A DNA stretch of 39,560 nt from Ectocarpus siliculosus (Eukaryota > Sar > Phaeophyceae > Ectocarpales > Ectocarpaceae). Positions 32,964 through 39,560 of this stretch are shown here, piece by piece; within the stretch, counting starts at the first letter, position 1; each line of letters begins with the position of its first letter. The notes under the pieces are model-generated. The model did no database searches. It was not told the DNA's origin and saw nothing but the letters and a program-made list of their open reading frames with translations. The position numbers and the translations under genes were made by a program. The stretch spans positions 3,439,861 to 3,479,420 of the forward strand of contig FN649726.1 in NCBI GenBank assembly GCA_000310025.1, in the 5' to 3' direction.

Positions 32964-34712
32964 CTATACGAGGGTTCCTGCGCCTGAACAAGTCTTCGGC
33001 GGCCTCCTTCGCCAGAAATTCTTCGCCAGAAATGCTTGCCTTCGTTCTTTCCTTGACCAGGGGGGCCAAACATCCCAGTCCTTCACGGTTGTCTCCTGTG
33101 GTCCATCTTCTCCTCCTCCTCCTCCTCCTCCTCCTCCTCCTCCTCCTCCTCCTCCTCCTCCAGCAGCCCCAGCCGCGTCGGCGTACTCGTGGTTCTCTTC
33201 AACCGCCAGTCCGCCCGTGTTGGCGAGACGCTCACGACGCATCAGCACATGGAACTCGATGGTGGGCGTAGCGAATCCCGTGTTCCACTCGCTGGAGCCG
33301 TTCATTGTGGACGGGCAGTGGCGAAATTTCATCCAGATACCTCCCAACGCAGGATTGAAGATGAAGTCGCCCCCCTCGCGGATGTCGTCCATCTAGCGCA
33401 GGACGGTGCGCTTCTGTTCGAGGTTGTCGACCCACCGAAGACTATCATAGCCACCCCTGGCATTCAGATCGATATGGGTGTCCAGCCTGCAGGTGGTGTC
33501 TGAGCCTCTTGATGCGGTTCACCCCAACACCCCCCCCGCAACCAGCGACAAATCCATCTTGGTTCTTCGCATCCGCTGGAGCTGTGATGTCAATCTTTGC
33601 CCCAACGCCTCGATGGTGAGCTTCCAGGGGCTATGGGTGAAGGTGACCCCCGGCAGCCCTGTGCCCCCCGCCGCATCCTCGACGATAGCTGATACCATCA
33701 CGAGGCCACCGTCCCACCATATCTTGGCCAGGCGCGGGTCGCTACGCATGGCTCTCTCCAGCCTTCGGCTAGAGGCATGGCCATCGCACGCCAGCAGCAG
33801 CATGGAGCACGTTAGTTTCACACGCCCAACGTTGTTGGACACGGCAGGGGCAACGGGGTGGGCCGCGGGGATAGAGGCGGAAGAAGCCTTGCGACGGCCG
33901 ACTTTGAAGCCCCCGGTGCTTGCTCCGGCACTGTCAAGAGCCCGGCGCGCTCATTCCGGGGGCGACCACGCTGTTGGATGGATCACGAGGTCGATCGGCC
34001 GACCCCCAGAGGCAACCACTGCTGCTGGTGCTGGTGCCGCTGCTGAGGATAGTAGCGATGCTGCTGCCGCTGCCGCTGTCGCCGCCGCCACCGCTGTGAA
34101 GAGTTTATCCTCGTCAGAGTCGGCGATCGCTGCGGCTTCCACCAAGACTGCCGGGAGAGGGGGCGGTGCGTGTTTGCCAACCCTGGTAGCTTTGCCCTTG
34201 AGTTTGAAGGTGAATTTCCTCCCCGGCGGCTTGTCGTGTACTGTTGTCTTTGTCGAGGTCCCTTCACCGCCGCCACTGCCGCCCTCCTGTCTACGATCGC
34301 CGACATCTGTTGCACCCACGGCCGCAGCCGCCAAATTCCGATGCCCGTGTGCTTTTTTGAAGACAGGCTCTGCACAGGAGATGCCGTTAGTTGGTGTTGT
34401 GGTGACCTCTGTCTCTTCAAGCTGGGGCTCCACCTTCGTCTGCACAATCCGGTCGGCTTTGATGACGGGCGGAGGACGGGGGTGTGGGTGTGGGGTACGG
34501 TGGAGGTTTGTACGAAGAAAGAGGAGATCGTGTATGCTGTGCATACAAGTGCGCCACCGCAAGGAAAAAAGCACTAAATAGATTGATTGGGTCGTTTTCA
34601 TGGCGTGTTTAAGGAGATGACCACCACTGAAAACAAAGGTCTCGGATCCAATGACCATGAAAAAGAACGAGAAGGAGTTTAAAGTTGCGTGGACGTCCAT
34701 AACGCTCATCAT
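32964..34712 (-). pseudogene. 583-codon reading frame broken by three stop codons
   Basis: One minus-strand frame runs from ATG 34712 to a stop at 32964, interrupted only by TGA at 33953-33951, TGA at 33521-33519 and TAG at 33395-33393. Coding character continues across each stop: KADRIVQTKVEPQLEE and KFTFKLKGKATRVGKH before the first; VKLTCSMLLLACDGHASSRR, KIWWDGGLVMVSAIVED and HSPWKLTIEALGQRL between the first two; DLNARGGYDSLRWVDNLEQK between the second and third; GDFIFNPALGGIWMKFRH after the third. A 17-Gly run comes from a TCC microsatellite. Near the end a 14-bp tandem duplication (33007-33020 and 33021-33034) shifts the frame; the alternative frame reads AAEDLFRRRNPRIVETC and then meets GTAAGT. 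I do not recognise the family. It may be a dead retrogene or transposon gene, or a gene with unseen short introns, though three separate stops favour decay. Confidence 0.55.
33111..33161 (-). repeat. TCC trinucleotide repeat, 17 units
   Basis: A perfect 51-bp TCC run on the plus strand reads as 17 consecutive glycine codons (GGA) in the broken minus-strand frame. It keeps the frame because its unit is three bases. Confidence 0.98.
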
Positions 34713-36285
34713 ATCTGAACAGACAAGCGAAACTCGCAGGCGTCGTCCACATCATCACCTCCACAACCGGTTGGCGACGTTCAACCGCTTTAAATGGTGA
34801 GGCCCGCACGGAGACAGCTTACAATAGTTGATTCATGCGCATAAAACACCTACCAACCAATAGCAGCAACAACGGGCAACCTCTACGGCGTTCACCCGGC
34901 TGAAACTGCGTTGTCATATCGCCGTACTTCAGACAACTCTTCGATGTCCCTTGCTACGGGGTACCGGATCGATGAAAACCCGACCACCGGAAGCTTGTGG
35001 AGCGAAGCAACGGAACAGGAGGCAGGGGGGGCGAGGGTCGTACGGGATTTACGGTTAGGAACGAATGATGCGTGGATAAGAAACACGATTCGTCAACAAC
35101 AACACCCTCCTAACGGACGGGGTTGGGGGGACAACCGATGCGGTTGGCATTTGGGCACGAAAGTGGACAGAACCAGGTCGTACGCGTGTGTTTATGAGCG
35201 ACAATACTATTAACGTCAACCAATCAATCCAACTGATCACTTGTCAACTGCCTGGCAGCACGCATTGCAGGTACATTCGGGAGGGTTGCGTAAACGCCAA
35301 GCGACGAGGTGGTGAAATTCCCACAGCTTAAGGTACATCTGAGACACTCCAAACGACAGTGTGCACCAGCAAGAACGCCTTCCATTTCCGTGAGAACGAA
35401 ATATAAATATTTGCGACGAGTTTGGTGCTACTACAGTAGCCTAACGAGTAAAACCAGGGAGTTCCGTCGGTTCTCCGCACACACCACACATACGTTTTCC
35501 TGCGTGTCGCGTTTTCCGGAATCAGAACCTGGCGGTGAGGATATCGAGTCTTCCCTACTACGCAGAACGGAGGAGGAAAAATAGAAAGGAGGTACACAGG
35601 GAGAGAGTGATAAAGACAAACGCACGGAAATCATCGTGCTATCGACGTACGTCAACCATGAGTGTGAAAATATCGCCGAAGTGTGACACGCCAGCATACT
35701 TTGTGGAGATTGGGAGCCCCTGGTGGCATATTGCGAGTAACGAATAAAAGGGTCGTGGGTTAGAACCACACATCATGTACGCGAACGTACTCTGTGGAAA
35801 GCAATAGCGGGTACAATAAGGGGGGTGTTGTACCTGGTGGGACCTGTGGGTGGGTACGAGGTCTCGTCATCCGCGGAGGCACCTGCGTGCTTAAGCTCCC
35901 TGAGCCATTCCACGACCTGCGTCTCCTCGCCCTCTTGTTCGCTGCAGGTTGGTGAACGAAGTCGGCGCGGCAGGCGGAGAAAGGGCGGGGGACGCCAAAA
36001 CTCGTGGGCTGGTGCTCTTGTTACAGGTGTTTGTGTTTTGTCGCCGTTGTTGCCGTTGTTGCCACCGCTCTCGCTTCCTTCACCACGAAAACTCGTCCTG
36101 ATGTTTATCCAGTACATCATCTTCCGCACTCGTACATATATCATGCTATATATATACTTGCAGGATGGTCGACGTGTCGTGACACATTTCTTACCTGTAG
36201 TATGGGGAAAAGAAGAAACTCCGAGCTCGATATATTTTTTTGGCCTCAACACACAGCACAGTTGTACCAGACACCGAAGGTTCAC
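34713..36285. other. No supported gene
   Basis: Short frames (for example plus 34911-35213) lack motifs. A stretch around 35825-36000 on the plus strand is moderately open on both strands, with no recognisable product. Confidence 0.35.
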
Positions 36286-36700
36286 GTTCAGGCACGCGCA
36301 ACCGCATCGTAAAGGCCGGCACGCGTCGCAAATGGTTGACAGCATGGAGCATAGACGCGCAGCACGCGTCAGCCGTACTTGCAGACCTACCGCAAGCCAG
36401 TAAGGGGTAGCGCAGCTTTGTTGTACGTATTGTTTCACGCAGGTATCCACACCACGCTGTTTTACGCAGCAGCAGCATGCACAGCAACAGATACACACGT
36501 TCAATCACGCGCAGATAAAGGCCGACACACGTCGCAACTGATTGACAGCATAGAATAGACGCGCAGCACGGGTCGCCCGTATTTGCAGACCTACCGCAAT
36601 CCAACTAAGGTTTAAGCGCAGCTTTGGACGCACGTGTACATAAGAATATCGACAGCGGCACCACGCTTGATACAACACACAGCAGTACGTGACAGCAACG
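36286..36700 (+). repeat. Tandem duplication with a period of about 206 bp
   Basis: Two diverged copies lie head to tail. The shared core runs from TTGACAGCAT through ATAGACGCGCAGCAC, then TTGCAGACCTACCGCAA and GCGCAGCTTTG. The TTGAC at 36336 recurs at 36542, a shift of 206 bp. Beyond the core, both copies have an ACCACGCT segment and a CAG-rich end with GACAGCAAC or similar. Both minus strands read AVGLQ-like and TRAARL-like peptides, which may be accidental. Confidence 0.8.
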
Positions 36701-37500
36701 TTTTCCTTTTCGCGTAAAAACTCTCCGCATGACACGAGACAAAGCACTCTACTGCTGTAGTCTGGTGCATGTCCCTATCCATCACAACGAAAGCAGAGGG
36801 AGTTGCGGCCGCTATCGTGCGCCCAGCACACCAATCTGGAAACTACTGCTTGCTGTGATCTAGCCCTTGATATACGTGATTTTGCCGTCTGTAGCACAGC
36901 GCGCAGTATGGAGTAGGTGTCGGGACGACATGCACAGCGTTTGCTCTTTTTTTGTATGTCCATGTCCACAGCGTTGGTCCAGAGCTCCCTACGTTGTTCG
37001 TTTTTGTGTATGTATGTATGTATCCATCAGAGATATCCCACAGTCTTCACTACTGGGAGTATATGGTTGATAGGTGTACATAACATGTAGTGTTGTGAAG
37101 TTCATGCACACAAAAATACTTACTCTTCTTTCGGTTCCTTACCATGGGGGCTACGGTGTTATGGACTCGAAGTATTATATTGTAATCGCTGTATGTACTG
37201 TAGTACTACTTTCTTTTTTTTCGTTTCTCGGGTCACTTTATTTTGTTCAACAACAGCATGTACTTCATCAAGTTGCACTCGTTGCTATCGTCAAAAAGCT
37301 TTAACGAAGTAATAAGTACTTGGATCGACTATTGCCGCACCGAATGAAGGATGTGGATTGCGTCTTGGTTGTTGTATGGGACAACAAATGCTTTCAACAC
37401 GAAAAGTTTTTTGCATGATTAGAGTATTAGTCTGCCCACGAAATGAAATGGTCGAGAGATGGTCCCGAACTACTGTACGACAGTACCACATGTAGTAAAT
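36701..37500. other. No supported gene
   Basis: AT-richer sequence with a TGTA microsatellite at about 37008-37022. No coding stretch with support on either strand. Confidence 0.4.
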
Positions 37501-37560
37501 GATTGACAGCATCGACCATAGCCGCGCAGCACTCGCGTCGGCCGTTCTCGCGGACCTACT
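37501..37560 (+). repeat. Third, diverged copy of the 206-bp repeat core
   Basis: GATTGACAGCAT at 37501-37512 is followed by ATAGCCGCGCAGCACTCG and a GGACCTACT end, matching the core of the tandem copies at 36335 and 36541 with substitutions. Only about 60 bp is recognisable. It lies roughly 960 bp from the second copy. Confidence 0.65.
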
Positions 37561-38366
37561 CGACATCTGTCACACCGCGAACCTACTCACACCTTATGCC
37601 CCCCCCTGCCCACTGGGGGCGTGGGGGCCGATGCTTCACCCTCCTGTGCCCTCTCGCTCTTCGCGAACGTCTTCACGTCTTCACGTCTTCATTGCGTCTC
37701 CATACACCGTCCCTTCTTGCTACTTCTAACATGTCGTCTTCCTTCTTCTTACTCCTAACTTCCCGCCAAACCCTCCCTCACCGTAATCCATCCCGGTGTG
37801 GCCGCCTGCCCCATTGGGGGGCGGGCGGCCAATCCTTAACCATAGTATGCATATGGGCAAAGGAACTGAACTTCCGTGGCCACACGTAAACCCAAAAGAA
37901 TAGGATGAACAAACTACTTTTGCAGAACAAGTTCCTAAATAATGAAACATGTGGCAGACGAGACAATGCGCTGGTCGACAACGCCTACAGGCCCACCTGC
38001 ACCCAATTGCAAAACGTGTACAAGTATCACGTCGAGAGATCCCGCTTACCAGCACACTCGTTTACGCCCATGGACACTCGTACACACACCTGTCTTTCCC
38101 ACACAGACTCCTCGTGACACCGGCTACCGTTCCTGTTGCTCCCAAGCTCACTATCGACAATACGTGCGCTACCGTGGGAGCGTGGGAGTGTGCCTCGCCG
38201 GTGGTTTACACATTTTTGTTGCGGTTCGGGGCGTGATGCGGTGCAACTATTATACAGAGAAGTCGTGACATCGGTTACGTGCTTTGATTGACCCCCGTAA
38301 CCGATCGATTCAAGACACCTTTCTCTCGAGGGTTCCTGACGACTTGGTCGAAAGCAATGGTTGACG
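37561..38366. other. No supported gene
   Basis: Contains G/C clusters around 37600-37630 and 37800-37830 that can pair locally, and short open frames without motifs. Confidence 0.35.
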
Positions 38367-38465
38367 GGAAGGTTGCTGTACGGTGTCAGGGCTAGGTTGT
38401 TGTGCACCGTGAACACTAGGTTGCTTGGCAGTGAAGGGCTAGGTTGCCGTGAAGGGCTGAACGCA
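38367..38465 (-). repeat. Imperfect 24-nt tandem repeat, about four units
   Basis: The motif GGTTG recurs on the plus strand at 38371, 38395, 38419 and 38442, spacings of 24, 24 and 23 bp. On the minus strand the units read SNLVFTVH, NNLALTPY and SNLPVN, an eight-residue periodicity. Confidence 0.7.
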
Positions 38466-38640
38466 CCCACCCAAGGAATGTTCCAAGAAATGGTATCCCG
38501 ACATGGAGACCACTGCTTTCGATCAAGTCGTCAGCACTTCTGGAGAGGTTGTTTCTCTCCCTAATAGCTCACTTTGACGACGAGACTGTCTGTGGATATT
38601 GTTGCTTGATTAGCTGCGTGTACGGCCACACGAGCACCAG

Positions 38641-38674
38641 CACCGCAGCCTGAGCGGGCACCGCAGCCTGAGCG
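38641..38674 (+). repeat. Two tandem copies of an 18-bp unit
   Basis: CACCGCAGCCTGAGCG occurs at 38641-38656 and again at 38659-38674, separated by GG. A partial CACCAG lies just upstream. Confidence 0.9.
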
Positions 38675-39046
38675 AAGTGAGTGTGTAGACTTATATTATT
38701 TTCTGCAACACAGGTTGATTCAGATCTCATCTTAGGTGCGACGGTAGCGCATACGTCGGAAGTACTGATTTTTTTACCTTGCGGAACACCTCTCACGTAA
38801 CCCATGGCGCATACCCAGATGTTTACAGGAATCAAACTTGAAACCACCAAATACCTCCACACGCTCTCCTGTCAGTCGGGAACGACACCCATGCTCCAAA
38901 ATGTAAGTGAGCTGTCATTTCAGCGGTACCGAGTGTGAACACGGTCGCGCACGTGCCATCCCTTCTTTTCGCTTGAAGTCGAGAATCCGCTGACGGAATT
39001 TTTTCCATCACCTGTTTCGCGTTTCCTTGCGCCGCCGCTGATACAG
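38675..39046. other. No supported gene; sequence before an orphan exon
   Basis: Nothing with coding support is seen. The pyrimidine-rich stretch at about 39004-39030 precedes the splice-like AG at 39045-39046 of the next feature. Confidence 0.35.
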
Positions 39047-39117
39047 CCAATCACCAACGAGGTACACTTCGTGGACAGCCCCAAGAGCTGGGTCAACCGC
39101 GGCATCGCCAACCTTAG
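39047..39117 (+). CDS. Orphan internal exon of an unrecognised gene
   Basis: After GATACAG at 39040-39046, 23 full codons read PITNEVHFVDSPKSWVNRG and IANL, then two bases before GTGCTT at 39118. Almost all third bases are G or C, unlike the flanks. I cannot name the protein. Neighbouring exons were not found between 38675 and the window end, so this may be part of a gene continuing beyond the window, or a fragment. Confidence 0.4.
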
Positions 39118-39239
39118 GTGCTTGTGTTGACGTCGTGATTCCCATATCTTACAGGAGCTCGTTTTCCGTTCCCCAGAAGAACCCTTTTTTTTTTTTTGTC
39201 TCTCTGTTTACACCAGCGTTTTAGGTGGGCCGCAGTCCT

Positions 39240-39560
39240 ATTGTACGGCACGTTGCCGCAACGACACGCCGAATGCGTGTTGCGTCACTTGAGCCTCCCG
39301 TAGGGAGCCCCCGGGAGGGCGCCCCCCGCGTAGGGGCCTTTCCGGAGGGGCCGCCGGAGGTAGATTTTTGGACGAAATTCGACGCAATTCTTGCAAAAAA
39401 AACTTCAAAACCAGCATAAAAGTGTCAATGGTGGTGTTTTTCACCTGCTTAGCGGCAAAATACGTCTCGTTCACCAGCGAGAAAAGAGAGATCTATGTTT
39501 TTTTCTCGCCTATATAGCGGCAGAATACGTATTGTATACGTCTCGTTCACCAGCGAGAAC
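39240..39560 (+). repeat. Probable edge of a mobile element with repeated hairpins
   Basis: Two direct copies of a 23-bp sequence beginning TACGTCTCGTTCACCAG lie at 39461-39483 and 39537-39559. Each is preceded by AGCGGCA plus a few bases at 39451 and 39516, and each contains TCTCG and CGAGA arms that can fold. Upstream, 39293-39362 is a dense GC block with short palindromes such as CTCCC-GTA-GGGAG. This looks like a terminal or subterminal region of a transposable element cut by the window end; the class is not known. Confidence 0.5.

Noticed and set aside
33478-34581. Plus-strand frame of 367 codons
   Set aside because: It is antisense to the broken minus-strand frame. Its Ala/Ser/Pro-rich translation looks like a shadow, and the minus strand has better codon-position bias and coherent segments.
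35755-35769. Second tRNA-like stem with GTGG and CCAC arms around GTTAGAA
   Set aside because: Only a four-bp stem, a B-box mismatch, and no upstream cloverleaf elements.

Overview
The window is nuclear DNA of a eukaryote. The evidence is spliced genes with GT-AG introns of about 170 to 1,300 bp, GC-rich third codon positions, genes on alternating strands, and proteins padded with long Gly/Ala/Ser/Asp runs. Microsatellites and a decayed LINE are also present. This style fits a stramenopile, most likely a brown alga; that placement is inference, since no species marker was checked. A 100-N scaffold gap lies at 16429-16528.

Layout. (1) 535-3000, minus: a complete four-exon eIF5A gene. (2) 3007-5500: region between divergent genes with no supported gene. 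(3) 5501-13066, plus: a ten-exon tetratricopeptide-repeat (TPR) gene whose exon junctions mostly match in phase. (4) 13756-14206, plus: an unassigned GC3-rich reading frame with a frame switch near its start. (5) 14207-20186: gene-poor DNA with a triplicated 21-bp hairpin repeat, the gap, an A/C-rich stretch of about 3.6 kb and a lone signal-peptide-like first exon at 19161. (6) 20187-26275, minus: an eIF2-alpha kinase whose amino end, kinase core and carboxy tail all resemble the heme-regulated inhibitor HRI (EIF2AK1). Seven exons join in phase; only the start codon is unresolved. (7) 26753-27667, plus: probable exons of an unknown gene diverging from the kinase. (8) 28735-29580, minus: broken carboxy end of a LINE-type reverse transcriptase. 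(9) 32964-34712, minus: a 583-codon frame broken by three stops and frameshifted near its end by a 14-bp duplication. (10) 34713-39560: repeat-rich DNA with a 206-bp tandem duplication, a 24-nt repeat, an orphan exon and a repeated hairpin at the window end.

Biology. The two firmly identified genes both act in translation. eIF5A helps elongation and termination through a hypusine-modified lysine. The HRI-like kinase would phosphorylate eIF2-alpha to restrain initiation under stress. Nothing shows that they are co-regulated: they are about 17 kb apart with other genes between. The HRI-like kinase is the most noteworthy content. It keeps the main catalytic residues, lacks the first P-loop glycine and carries three large low-complexity insertions. 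About a third of the window, mainly 14.2-20.2 kb and 28-39 kb, holds no intact gene I can support.
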